Assembly (NCBI GenBank): GCA_041605955.1
Contig: JBFIXI010000041.1
Location: 1-36,244, forward strand
Direction of reading: 5' to 3'
DNA: 36,244 bases
Source: JAHEJX01 sp041605955
GTDB lineage: Bacteria; Actinomycetota; Acidimicrobiia; Spongiisociales; UBA5794
The notes beneath the pieces are model-generated. The model was not told the origin of the DNA, made no database searches, and was given only the letters and a program-made list of their open reading frames with translations. The position numbers and the translations under genes are program-made. The first letter of the stretch is position 1. Every line of letters starts with the position of its first letter. Shown piece by piece: positions 1 to 7,898 of this stretch.

Positions 1-840
1 GACATCGTTGACGTCGATGAGGACCTCGTCGCGGCGCTGCTTGTTCCACACTTGGTAGCCGGTGTAGCGAGGGTTCTCGAGGATCGACCGCACCGCGGTG
101 AACCTCCATTCGGGGCCCTTGGCGAGCCGATGGCGGTTGCGACCGGGGTCGGCGGCGGAAGAGGAGAGGATGCCGTCGGCGGTGAGGCCGTTGGCGATCG
201 CACGAAGACCGCGGCCCCCGAGGAACTCGCGAAAGACCCTGCGAACCACCGGAGCCGTGGCCGGATTCGGTTCGAGCTGCTTGGCTCGGAGCCCAGCGGC
301 GGCTTTGGCTGGGTTGGGGTGTGGTCCGGCGTCGGCGAGTTGATAGCCGTACGGTGGCCGGCCCCCGAGGAACCGGCCCTCCATCGCAGCCTGGGCGGCC
401 ATGGCAGAGCGGACTCGGGTCTTGATCCGGTTGCGCTCGCCTTTGCTCATCCCGCCGTAGAGGCTCATGACGATCTCGTGGGCGTCGGAGCCGGGGTCGA
501 TGGCGCCGCCCACCTCTGGGACCCACAGCTCTACCGAGTAGTGGACGAACACAGGGAAGGTGAGCCCGAACTGGTTGCCGTAGAACGCCCGCTGCGGTTC
601 GCCGATCACGACCGCATCGAAGTTGCGATCGGAGCTCCCGAGCGCCTCGAGGAGCTTGGCCGCTTCAGGTCGCCGCGCCCACGGCAGCGAGCGGGACTGC
701 CCGATGTCGAAGAACTCGGCAACGATCTCGCCGCCGGAGGGCTCGATGAGTTGTCGCGCCCGAGTGATCTGCCAATTGCGCGACGCCTTTGGGTCCTGCT
801 GATCCTCGGTACTCACCCGGCCGTAGAAGGCGAAACGCAT
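1..840 (-). CDS. Serine site-specific recombinase, N-terminal 280 residues (runs off left edge)
   Basis: Large serine recombinase that would cut and rejoin DNA at attachment sites of a mobile element. The minus-strand frame is open from ATG at 838-840 to base 1, so the C-terminus lies outside the window. The start reads MRFAFYGRVSTEDQQD; the resolvase catalytic domain begins at once, with the nucleophile Ser in the GRVST motif and the conserved Arg residues of the IGQSRSLPWARRPEA region near residues 45-60. Residues about 150-280 carry the Recombinase domain signature (KGERNRIKTRVRSAM, then GRPPYGYQL, and ENPRYTGYQVWNKQRR at the edge). The family is common in actinobacterial plasmids, phages and integrative elements. 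A small ORF stops 5 nt upstream of this ATG. The visible part is intact, with no stops. The overlapping plus-strand frame is an antisense shadow. Confidence 0.93.
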   Translation of the reverse strand, partial: MRFAFYGRVSTEDQQDPKASRNWQITRARQLIEPSGGEIVAEFFDIGQSRSLPWARRPEAAKLLEALGSSDRNFDAVVIGEPQRAFYGNQFGLTFPVFVHYSVELWVPEVGGAIDPGSDAHEIVMSLYGGMSKGERNRIKTRVRSAMAAQAAMEGRFLGGRPPYGYQLADAGPHPNPAKAAAGLRAKQLEPNPATAPVVRRVFREFLGGRGLRAIANGLTADGILSSSAADPGRNRHRLAKGPEWRFTAVRSILENPRYTGYQVWNKQRRDEVLIDVNDV

Positions 841-845
841 CTCGT

Positions 846-1034
846 TCACGAGCGTACCCGCTCATGATCTCGCGAGGGATGAAGGTCTGCCTGATCCTCG
901 GAGGCGGCCCGCCGGAGTAGCTCGAGAAGAGCTGTGGCCCCCGGGCGATCGAGGACCGGAAGCGGCGGCGCCAGCAGCTTGATGCCAGCACCGTTGGAGG
1001 GCAAACGGTTTGGCGACCTCGGCGGCTTGCCCAT
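846..1034 (-). CDS. Possible small ORF just upstream of the recombinase (62 aa)
   Basis: A 62-residue frame whose TGA lies 5 nt before the recombinase ATG, a spacing typical of translational coupling. The central part (LLAPPLPVLDRPGATALLELLRR) has an ordered, amphipathic look, while the ends are rich in Arg, Pro and Ser. I do not recognise a domain. The only support is position and the protein-like middle; the frame is closed upstream by a stop at 1059-1061. It could be a chance frame. Confidence 0.35.
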   Translation of the reverse strand: MGKPPRSPNRLPSNGAGIKLLAPPLPVLDRPGATALLELLRRAASEDQADLHPSRDHERVRS

Positions 1035-1481
1035 GCCGCATGGTCCGACGCAACCCTTTCACCAGAGTCGCAGAACGATGCCAACCACCCTGTTGCGGTC
1101 CGGGAACTCTGCACCTCGTCGCGACCGAACTCAGCCGTCGGATGATCGTTCGTGGCAACTAACAAGCGATTGCCCTGCAAGCAGTTGGAGGGTTTCTGAC
1201 AGGGTTACCGACACTTTGGCGAAAGGGTTCGGCATCAGACTCATCCTGAGAGACCCACCGGAATCGGTGGACTGCAGCCGATGTCGGGCTCTGAGGAATC
1301 CCAATCCGGCGGGAGCGGCCTTCGGCTAGCCCAGAGACTGTTCTCGGGGTACGGAGAGCCTAGCGGCTATGACGGTGGTGCCCCTCGGCCTGAAGCCCGA
1401 CCTACCGCCGATCCCGAACGGTGATCAAGCAACCAAGCCCCCGTACGGATCAACCCAATCGAGGCCCAAGGAGGAGACCCC
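1035..1481. other. Stretch without a convincing gene
   Basis: Several overlapping frames exist on both strands but none shows a recognisable family, a good ribosome binding site or a consistent protein pattern. One perfect short inverted repeat is present at 1255-1270. The sequence looks like degraded or regulatory DNA between the recombinase and the small ORF at 1482. Confidence 0.5.
1255..1270. repeat. Short perfect inverted repeat (CCACCG-GAAT-CGGTGG)
   Basis: Six-base arms with a 4-base spacer in otherwise gene-free DNA. It has no following T run, so an intrinsic terminator is unlikely. It may be a protein-binding site or simply chance. Confidence 0.3.
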
Positions 1482-1634
1482 ATGCCAGATACACGGCCCG
1501 CACGACAACGAGCGCACCGAGCCGCGCACCAGGAGCTGCGCCGCGTCGGACGCGCCCAGCGTGCAGCCCCCTCACAGCCACACGCACGTGCAACAAGTTG
1601 CTGGGTGTCTACATGTAGACATCGGACACTGTGA
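1482..1634 (+). CDS. Small basic ORF with a strong ribosome binding site (50 aa)
   Basis: A 50-codon frame starting at ATG 1482 and ending in TGA 1632-1634. It is preceded by AAGGAGG at 1468-1474 with a 7-nt spacer, one of the best Shine-Dalgarno sequences in this window. The product is very basic (start MPDTRPARQRAHRAAHQELR) and has no domain I know. Its stop overlaps the ATG of the SEC-C gene as TGATG, so it may act as a leader whose translation feeds the next gene. The 16-bp palindrome at 1606-1621 lies inside its last codons. Arg-rich content is also what chance frames give in GC-rich DNA, so this stays moderate. Confidence 0.4.
   Translation: MPDTRPARQRAHRAAHQELRRVGRAQRAAPSQPHARATSCWVSTCRHRTL
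1606..1621. promoter_or_regulatory. 16-bp perfect palindrome TGTCTACATGTAGACA, likely operator
   Basis: A perfect 16-base palindrome ends 9 nt before the GTG and 12 nt before the ATG of the SEC-C protein gene. Its symmetry and position fit the operator of a dimeric DNA-binding protein. The SEC-C protein has a ribbon-helix-helix-like N-terminal segment, so autoregulation is a reasonable inference. Confidence 0.5.
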
Positions 1635-2137
1635 TGGACGTCGACCGGAGCACATTGGCGAGGCTTGACCGGCGACTGTTGGCCCGACTCGGCAGAGGCG
1701 AGCGGTTCCAGATGGTGCGGGTTCCGGTCACCCCGGCGAAGTGGGCGACGTGGAAGCGCTGTTGCGGGAGCGCGGAGGTTTCGATGGGGCGAGCCGTTGC
1801 GGCGCTCATCGATCACGAGCTGGCCTCAGCGCTCGGCGACTCCGGCGGCGCCCCTGCATCGCTGTTCGAGGAGCAGACGCAGCGACGTCTGGCGGATCGG
1901 GAGGCAGCGCTTTCGAAGCGAGAGCGCGAGCTCGTCGAAGCGGAAGAACGAATGCGCCGGTGGAGCGCGCACCTCCGAGGTCGGGAGCACGAGATCGAGG
2001 TCCGTGAGCGGCGAGTGGAGGCAGCGACGACGTTGTCTCCTTTCGCCCCGTTCCCCGCCAAGACGGGACGGAACGAACGCTGCCCGTGCGGGTCGGGGCT
2101 CAAGTACAAGCACTGCCACGGCTTGCCCGGCCGATGA
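1634..2137 (+). CDS. SEC-C metal-binding-motif protein with RHH-like N-terminus
   Basis: A protein of about 167 residues (ATG 1634; GTG 1631 is an alternative one codon earlier). Three parts can be seen. Residues about 25-65 look like a ribbon-helix-helix segment (strand FQMVRVPVT, helix PAKWATWKRC, then VSMGRAVAALIDHEL). Residues about 75-130 are a charged coiled coil rich in Arg and Glu. The end carries NERCPCGSGLKYKHCHG, the classic SEC-C motif (C-x-C-x8-C-H/C) that binds zinc in SecA and many other proteins. Its partner is unknown. It sits next to recombinase genes, so it may be cargo or a regulator of the mobile region. TGATG overlap with the upstream small ORF suggests coupled translation. 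Confidence 0.8.
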   Translation: MDVDRSTLARLDRRLLARLGRGERFQMVRVPVTPAKWATWKRCCGSAEVSMGRAVAALIDHELASALGDSGGAPASLFEEQTQRRLADREAALSKRERELVEAEERMRRWSAHLRGREHEIEVRERRVEAATTLSPFAPFPAKTGRNERCPCGSGLKYKHCHGLPGR

Positions 2138-2310
2138 TCAGAGGCCCTCCCAGATAATGTCTCGCTAGTGCAGATTGCCGGATCGGCTCGAAACGGAAGC
2201 CCGGCCTGGTGTTCTCCAGGTGGGATTATGCGCAAGGGGAGCTGCCGTTGACGCAAATGATGCCTCGCTGAACTCCGATTGCCGAACCCGTGCTGACAAT
2301 GTGGCGGGTC

Positions 2311-3861
2311 TCACTTCGTCTGCGCGGCCCACCATTGGGGGTTGATGATTGGCTCTCCGTTGGCTTGGCCGGTGCCGAATGCAGCTATCACGGTGGGCGG
2401 TACGTCTCTGTGTCCCTGATGCCTGGTAACGAGGATCTCGACAGCGCCGATATCGCCGTAGATGTTGGATAGCTCTTGATGGCTCCATGTCGATCCATCG
2501 GCTGAGAACCACAGGATCTGTGCGGTCGGGATCGGTTCGCCACCGGACCACGGAAGTGCTGCTTCGCGTTCGCCGATGACGACGACGCCGATGTCACCCG
2601 CTTCGATACGTACGGGGTCGGCGGGCTCTCCGTCTGGGAGGTCAAAAGCACCGGCATCGACGAATGTGGCCCAGGTGTGGTTCTGCTGCAACTCCAGAAT
2701 GGCGCCATCGGCAGTCAAGACAAGAGCTCGCCCCTTCCAGACGACAATATCGACTACGTCTCCTGGGATCGCCTCCACCTTCGTCCAGTTCGCACCGGAG
2801 GGAGATGTCCAGGTGTCATATCCACCCGACGTCCGGCCGGTCAGCAACACGAACCCGCCGCTACTCCCGCTTTCGATAAAGGACTCGGGCCCGACGTCGT
2901 CGGCAACGAGTGTGCTCGTTGCGACCCATGGGGCGGGCGCAGAGGGGCGGTTGAACGTCCACACCACACCGGTGCTGCCTCGGAGGTCTTCGGGGGTCAG
3001 CCCGAGCGTGCCGAGAGATATGGCGGTGGGCTCCGATGAAGCGGCGGTCCTCACCCACAGTGGGTCTGCGATCTCGGTGGTCATCGGCTCACCATCGCAG
3101 CACGGCGGCAGCAAGTCGGTCAGGATCACGGGAGCGAGCTCCGGGTACTCGCGTGCGACCGCCGCCGGGTCGACCTCCGGTGTCGCCCTCCCGTACACGG
3201 CGTAAGAGTGACCGTCCCAGTTGTGGGCTACCGACTCAACGGTGTAGTGCATCACCACATCTGGATGTGCACTGGCCACGTCGGTCGGCAGCGGGGCGGT
3301 CCTCCACGCCATAGGAACTCCCCCAGATGGCAATTCGTAAAGTGCGACGTACGGCTCCGTGGATGGGCCGATCGCGGGAACTGCGACTGATTCAATCCCG
3401 TTGGTGGCGATCGAGCGGAGCTGTCCGATCTCGGGCGGGATCGGTTGCGCCCCTGGTCCAGTGAAGGACTCTCCGAAGCCTTCCATCCAAGAGTCGGCTC
3501 CGAGCGCGATGTTCTGGCAGCAGTTCGGTACGAGGGCATGGACGGTCCCAACGTCTGGAACCCCGGCGACCGGTTGCCACACCAGACCCTCGGCACCGGC
3601 CTCACGGGCCCCGGCTCCGATCGACGCGGTCGGATCCGAGGAGGGAGCTGCGCCGTCACCGCGAACGAGCCAAGCCGTCCCGCCGATGACGAAGAGGACA
3701 ACCATCGCGGATCCAGCGAGAGCGACGGCGGGACGCTGGAACCATGTGCGTCGGGGCTTATCCCCAGGACGATTGGAAGCGGTGGCCACAACATCATTGA
3801 CATCGATTCGTTCGATGGTCCCGTCGACATAGCTGCAGAGCTGGGTGCGCAGGTCAAGCAT
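2311..3861 (-). CDS. Membrane-anchored Asp-box (beta-propeller-like) protein coupled to an ECF sigma factor
   Basis: A 516-residue protein. The first about 45 residues are cytoplasmic and acidic-to-mixed, followed by one hydrophobic helix at about 46-68 (PAVALAGSAMVVLFVIGGTAW), then a large extracytoplasmic part. Several Asp-box-like units of propeller proteins are visible in that part: TWTSPSGANWTK and LWFSADGSTWSH, plus weaker ones. The start overlaps the sigma-factor stop by 8 nt, so the two are co-translated. This gene order, and the short N-terminal tail plus single membrane helix, fit an anti-sigma or sensor role, although I see no zinc HxxxCxxC anti-sigma motif. A cysteine pair (NCCQN) and a second one (PPCCDGE) stand out in the outer domain. 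The role is inferred from context. Confidence 0.8.
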   Translation of the reverse strand: MLDLRTQLCSYVDGTIERIDVNDVVATASNRPGDKPRRTWFQRPAVALAGSAMVVLFVIGGTAWLVRGDGAAPSSDPTASIGAGAREAGAEGLVWQPVAGVPDVGTVHALVPNCCQNIALGADSWMEGFGESFTGPGAQPIPPEIGQLRSIATNGIESVAVPAIGPSTEPYVALYELPSGGVPMAWRTAPLPTDVASAHPDVVMHYTVESVAHNWDGHSYAVYGRATPEVDPAAVAREYPELAPVILTDLLPPCCDGEPMTTEIADPLWVRTAASSEPTAISLGTLGLTPEDLRGSTGVVWTFNRPSAPAPWVATSTLVADDVGPESFIESGSSGGFVLLTGRTSGGYDTWTSPSGANWTKVEAIPGDVVDIVVWKGRALVLTADGAILELQQNHTWATFVDAGAFDLPDGEPADPVRIEAGDIGVVVIGEREAALPWSGGEPIPTAQILWFSADGSTWSHQELSNIYGDIGAVEILVTRHQGHRDVPPTVIAAFGTGQANGEPIINPQWWAAQTK

Positions 3862-4327
3862 CGATTCTCACCTCCAACTCGTCGCGGAGCCGCGCCAATC
3901 CTCGTTCGAGATGGGTCCGCACCGTCGAGCGTGAAAGGCCGATTAGCTCGGCGACTTCTTGCTCTGTCCACTCCATGCCGTGCACCAGCACCACCGCAAG
4001 ACGCTGATTGCGGGTCAGCTGCTCCAGCAGGCCGGGCAGTCTTGGTTCGATCTCCGGGATCCCGGACCGCGGTGCAGCATTTGGGAAGCAGACACGTCGC
4101 CGGTAATACCATCGCGATTTGCTCTGACCCACTCGGAAGAGGTACCCGGCCGGGTTGTCCATCCTACGGACGCGGCTCCAGTTCTCCCACGCATAGGCCA
4201 ATGACTCGGCCGTAACCTCAGAGCCCACCTCGGGCCCGTAGGCGGCGAAGAACGCATACGACAAGCGAGGCTCCACTTCCTTGACGAACCGTGTGAACTC
4301 TGGGGAAGGAGGCTGCTGCTTCCGCAT
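3854..4327 (-). CDS. ECF-type RNA polymerase sigma factor
   Basis: A 157-residue protein that would direct RNA polymerase to a specific promoter set. Sigma region 2 is at about residues 20-75 (YAFFAAYGPEVGSEVTAESL, AWENWSRVRRMDNPAGYLFR) and region 4 at about 98-150 (LLEQLTRNQRLAVVLVHGME, then WTEQEVAELIGLSRSTVRTH, a clear helix-turn-helix). This size and two-domain layout are typical of ECF sigma factors. The ATG at 4325-4327 has GGGAG a few bases upstream. It is followed, with 8-nt overlap, by the membrane Asp-box protein, which likely controls it. The target regulon is unknown. The divergent gap of 246 bp to vapB (4328-4573) should hold its promoter. Confidence 0.88.
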   Translation of the reverse strand: MRKQQPPSPEFTRFVKEVEPRLSYAFFAAYGPEVGSEVTAESLAYAWENWSRVRRMDNPAGYLFRVGQSKSRWYYRRRVCFPNAAPRSGIPEIEPRLPGLLEQLTRNQRLAVVLVHGMEWTEQEVAELIGLSRSTVRTHLERGLARLRDELEVRIDA

Positions 4328-4557
4328 GGCGCTCCCGGAGGTTGCCTCTATCCAAATAAAGCATCACGGCGACGCTTTTGTCGACATGGGCTACTTTCCA
4401 CCTGGTCGTGGTGACAGCACACACGACACCGGCCAAAAGGGCAATGACCTTTCCATATCGCCAAATCGGGTACACGAACGCACATTTCACCGAGTGCACT
4501 AGATCGGCACGTCGCGCTCGGCCTGATCGAGGCCCCTTCCTTCAACTCACCTCCCGA

Positions 4558-4573
4558 GGTATGCTGACATACC
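4558..4573 (+). promoter_or_regulatory. Inverted repeat GGTATG-CTGA-CATACC abutting the vapB start
   Basis: Perfect 6-base arms with a 4-base spacer end on the base before the vapB ATG. No Shine-Dalgarno sequence precedes the ATG, and TATGCT inside the repeat resembles a -10 box, so transcription may start at or near the ATG (leaderless mRNA). VapB antitoxins commonly bind such palindromes to repress their own operon. Confidence 0.5.
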
Positions 4574-4795
4574 ATGAAGCGAACCACGGTCAAGTTGCCC
4601 GATGAGCTCGACGCCAGACTGCGCCACGAGGCTGAACGGCGTGGAATCACCGTCTCTGAGCTGACCCGCGAGGCCATCGAGGGTCACCTCGGCGGTCACG
4701 GCCGTCGTCTTCGCGCTGCCGGCGCGGGCCGCAGCGGGCGTGACGACATCTCCGAGCGCATCGAAGAGATCCTCGCAGCCGAGGTGACGCGATAG
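4574..4795 (+). CDS. vapB: VapB-type ribbon-helix-helix antitoxin
   Basis: A 73-residue protein with an N-terminal ribbon-helix-helix DNA-binding domain: strand KRTTVKLPDELD, helix DARLRHEAERRG, turn IT, helix VSELTREAIEGHL. The C-terminal tail (GRDDISERIEEILAAEVTR) would wrap onto the toxin. Antitoxins of this kind neutralise the PIN-domain RNase and repress the operon. The stop TAG at 4793-4795 overlaps the beginning of the toxin frame. The family and partner arrangement are standard; target RNA and activity are unknown. Confidence 0.88.
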   Translation: MKRTTVKLPDELDARLRHEAERRGITVSELTREAIEGHLGGHGRRLRAAGAGRSGRDDISERIEEILAAEVTR

Positions 4796-5205
4796 CCCTC
4801 CTGGTCGACGCAGGACCGCTGTATGCCTACGTCGATGCCGACGACCGCCATCACGCCGAATCGCTCGAGCTCCTGCTGCACCATCCCGGTCCGTTGGTCG
4901 TTCCCGTGCTCGTGATCACCGAGGTGGTCTACCTGATCGGAACACGGCTGGGCGTCGACGCCGAGGTTCGCTTCCTGGGTGATCTCGCCGCGGGCGAGTT
5001 CGCCATCGAGGCAGTCATGGCGAGTGACTGGCTCCGAATCGCCGAACTGGTGAGTCGGTATCGGGATCTGCCGCTGGGGACCGTGGACGGTTCAGTCGTG
5101 GCAACGGCCGAACGCCTCGGGATCACTGAGATCGCCACACTCGACCGCCGGCACTTCTCCATCGTCCGCCCCGCCCACATCGACGCCTTCGAACTCGTAC
5201 CTTGA
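4792..5205 (+). CDS. vapC: VapC-type PIN-domain toxin with a non-canonical start
   Basis: PIN-domain ribonuclease, about 137 residues. The four acidic residues of the active site can be placed: Asp in LLVDAGPLYAYVD near the N-terminus, Glu in VITEVVYLIGTRLG, Asp in PLGTVDGSVVATAERLG and Asp in ATLDRRHFSIVRP. The homologous beginning needs the reading IALLVDAG, whose first codon is ATA at 4792-4794, overlapping the vapB TAG. No ATG, GTG or TTG lies in frame between the upstream stop at 4741 and TTG 4894, and starting at 4894 would remove the first catalytic Asp. CTG at 4801 is the other possible start. The domain is otherwise complete, so the toxin may be made at low level through a weak start, or may be a silenced gene. 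Confidence 0.8.
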   Translation: MALLVDAGPLYAYVDADDRHHAESLELLLHHPGPLVVPVLVITEVVYLIGTRLGVDAEVRFLGDLAAGEFAIEAVMASDWLRIAELVSRYRDLPLGTVDGSVVATAERLGITEIATLDRRHFSIVRPAHIDAFELVP

Positions 5206-5253
5206 GATCTGCAGCCACGCCGATCACCGACGTACGAACCTTCGATGCAACTC

Positions 5254-6065
5254 TCAGACCTCGAAGACCGTCACCAGCGCTGCCACCCGTGTAGTCCGCC
5301 AGCGGAACGGTTCTCCGACACCAGACTCAACTACACGCGGCCGGGATTCGACGACGACCCGGCCGTCCTGGTGGTAGGTGATGTCGATTCCCATTTCGGC
5401 GTAGATCTTGGCCTTGTCTGCCGGGTCCGCCGCGGCCAGGGCGGCGGTGATGTCCTGCAGGCTGGCCACGAGGGCCTTGATGTCCTCTGCTGTGAGCCTG
5501 GTGGTCGGGGTTCGGCCGAGGAGGGCTTCGAGCCGGCGCCGTTCCTGATTGGTCTCCGCGAATCCACGTGCCCTCCGCGGAGGCGGCTTCGGGTTCGGTC
5601 CTCACGATGGCGCGGTAACTGTCGAGCTCCTGGTCGAGTTTGCGGATCCGGTCTCGGATCTGCCGTTCCTGTGCTTGCTAGTCGGAGTCAGGTTGGGCGG
5701 CGTCGGCGAGCTTGGCGCAGGTGTATTCGAGGTGCTCATCGGTGAACAGCTCGCCGACCCACGAGTCGAGGTGGGGGACGATGCTGTCCTCCCGCACGTA
5801 GATCGTGGCGGGATGATCGCGATGGTTGGCGGGGTCGTCGCGGGGGATCTGGCATCGGTAGTAAGGGCGTTCGTGGTTCCAGGTGCCTTCCATGCGGCGA
5901 CCGAAGTGGCCGCAGGAGAGTCGGCCGGCCAGTACGTAGTGGCGTCCTTCCTTGGGGGTGCGGGTGTAGCGGCGCTTGTTGCTGTGGAACCGGGCTTGGA
6001 CGGCTTCCCAGTCCTCCCGGGTGACGAGAGCCTCGTGGCTCGGCTCCTCGGACCAGACCCGGCCT
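5254..6065 (-). pseudogene. Serine recombinase C-terminal remnant (in-frame TAG and frameshift)
   Basis: Only the C-terminal half of a large serine recombinase is left. Reading on the minus strand it runs from VWSEEPSHEALVTREDWEAV through the zinc beta-ribbon (LSCGHFGRRMEGTWNHERPY, then YRCQIP) to LDSWVGELFTDEHLEYTC. After QPDSD comes a TAG (5678-5680), and the same frame goes on with QAQERQIRDRIRKLDQELDS, the usual coiled coil. A frameshift then follows near 5530-5570, after which NQERRRLEALLGRTP and DITAALAAADPADKAKIYAEMG (to TGA 5254-5256) complete the normal family end. The catalytic domain is absent; the upstream side is fused directly to the TrbL-like remnant. It is a different copy from the recombinase at 1-840. 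Confidence 0.85.
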
Positions 6066-6925
6066 GATAGGGCCGGATCCAGGTGGCGCTGTGCGCGCCA
6101 CCGATCTGTCCGCCCTTGAGACGCTGCAGGGTGGAGTCGGCGAACCGCGATGAGATGTCGAGGAGCTGGCGGCGGCCGACGGCCATGACGGCCATGAAGA
6201 AGATCACCAGCAGGAACCGGGTCCAGAGGCCACCGGCCACGCCGAGGAGTCCGTTGAGGCCGGTGACGAGGAGGCCGAGGAAGACACCGCGGACGACCAC
6301 GAGCGCGACGACGCGCACCAGGGCGGCGACCCAGTGCCACAGCAGGCTTCGCCCCGCTCCGGGGAACAGTCCGGCGTAGAGGGCGATCGCCAGCAGCGCG
6401 ATCAGGAACAGGGCGAGGCCCTTGGCTACGACGAGGGTGAAGGCGGTGATGATGAAAAGCGCGAGGGCCGCGGCGGCGACCACCAGGTACAGCAACGCAC
6501 CGACAAGGCGACCGATGGAGGCCTCGGCGTTGAAGGCGGCCTGGGCTTGGCATCCCGCGGCCTCCATCAACTGCCGGGGGGCGTCATCGAATCCGTGTGG
6601 GCCCGACGCCAACGCCTGGTTGCGAGCGGGGGCGCAGCCCGGTGCCTTCGAGGAGCTGGCCCCAGCTGATCGTGTCGTACGGGTCGCGTACGAACCGGGC
6701 CATCAGCGCCCCGCCGAGTTGAGCGGAGACGTCAGCGCAGCGGTCGGAGTCGGCGGCGAGGGAGACGATCTCCGCTGAGATCCCACCTGCGGTGCCCATC
6801 GCTCCGGTGACCGCGCCGCCGAAGCCGGGGCCGGTGGTGACGTGGACGAGGACGGCGAACACGATCTTCTCAACGGCAGCTCCGTCACAGACGGCTGCAG
6901 GGTTCTGATATCGAACACCGGCTCA
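6066..6925 (-). pseudogene. TrbL/VirB6-like conjugation membrane protein remnant
   Basis: Minus-strand remains of a multi-pass type IV secretion/conjugation membrane protein of the kind found in actinobacterial integrative elements. The beginning is VCDGAAVEKIVFAVLVHVTT (about 6830-6895), then ALMARFVRDPYDTISWGQLL. A frameshift near 6640 moves into the frame reading CAPARNQALASGPHGFDDAP, after which follow at least four hydrophobic helices (for example LVGALLYLVVAAAALALFII and FLLVIFFMAVMAVG) and RFADSTLQRLKGGQIGG. The usual hydrophilic C-terminal part is missing, replaced by the recombinase fragment in another frame near 6066-6105. The assignment rests on the WGQ...GPHG...AGC pattern and helix layout as I remember them in this family. 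Confidence 0.65.
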
Positions 6926-7070
6926 CTCGCTGCTTCGGAGAGATCGGATTGCTACGCGCCCGCGAGCCAGGCGCAGGTGCTAAATCCCGTCAGCGGTGCG
7001 ATTGATCCGCTGCCCGGGCTGTCAGATCGTGAAATGAGCTCTGATAGCGAATGCCAACACGGCGGAGTAG

Positions 7071-7768
7071 CTACGTTCGTCGACGGCAGCACTGCTCTCC
7101 GCCCGCTTCCCTCTGGTTAGCTCCAGCGGCGCTCTCATCCACTGCGTCGACGGCGAGCGGTCGATCACCTACGTCGGCGATGGCGGCTATTACGAGAACG
7201 GGCTCTTCATTCTGCTCCAGATCTGGGAGGCCATCGAGCCCCTCGTCCTGAAGCACAATCTCGAATACGACCGAGTTCTGACGTCGACGACGGCGAGCCG
7301 CCAAGTTTCCGGATTGTCCCGCGGGTCGTTGTGCTCGACAACCACTACCGCAGCAGCGCTACGTCAGACGCGCCTGGTCGACCCCTCGGGACACTTGCCC
7401 CAATCGTCGCCAGCTCAGAAACACCGAGCCAGGCTGGCCTGGAGCAGATGGCGGAAGCTGCGATCCGTGACGCGAACTTGCGGTGCTCTGTCGAGGAAGT
7501 CTCGCCGCCATCACCGAGCACGAACAAGGCTGCGCCATCGCTACGTGATGAACTCCAGATTCGATGCGCCGCCGCAGACGATCGATCGAGGCTTCTGGTT
7601 ATCGCGCCTCGGACTGAGCCGTCGGTGTCGGCACCTCTTGGTTGGGTGTTGTCCGAAGCCACGCGCAAAGACCTCGACGACGCGATGGAAGTCGAGCTCA
7701 ACTCCGGCGAGATACGTCTCGAGGACCTAATGCGCCAGTTGTCTGCGCTTCCCGCGGCGCAGCCGTGA
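7071..7768 (+). pseudogene. Patatin-like phospholipase C-terminal remnant (frameshifted)
   Basis: Plus-strand remains of a patatin-like protein. The first piece (about 7071-7275) reads STAALLSARFPLVSSSG, then YVGDGGYYENGLFILLQIWE; DGGYYEN corresponds to the catalytic-Asp DGG motif of patatins. Near 7270-7280 the frame shifts and continues as GEPPSFRIVPRVVVLDNHYR, later APRTEPSVSAPLGWVLSEA, to a TGA at 7766-7768. The N-terminal oxyanion and GxSxG nucleophile region is missing; a TAG stands at 7068-7070. The 145-residue frame from 7331 alone would look like an intact small gene but is the tail of this one. Confidence 0.6.
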
Positions 7769-7898
7769 GATGCAGACAAAACGATCCTGTAGTGGGTCGT
7801 CACGGTTGAATGAACGGCGGAACTGTTGAGATGAGCAGCGACATCGATCGGCGAGAGTGTCCCAGAAGACGGCACACCCAGTTGGAGGTGGGCCCGAC

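Noticed and set aside
52..867. Long plus-strand frame at the left edge
   Set aside because: It is exactly antisense to the serine recombinase, whose protein motifs are clear on the minus strand.
5678..5680. Readthrough or recoding of the TAG in the recombinase fragment
   Set aside because: The same gene also has a frameshift and lacks its catalytic half, so the stop is best explained by decay.
7331..7768. Stand-alone 145-aa gene
   Set aside because: The residues just before it in the same frame, and the preceding frame with DGGYYEN, show that it is the tail of a frameshifted patatin-like gene.
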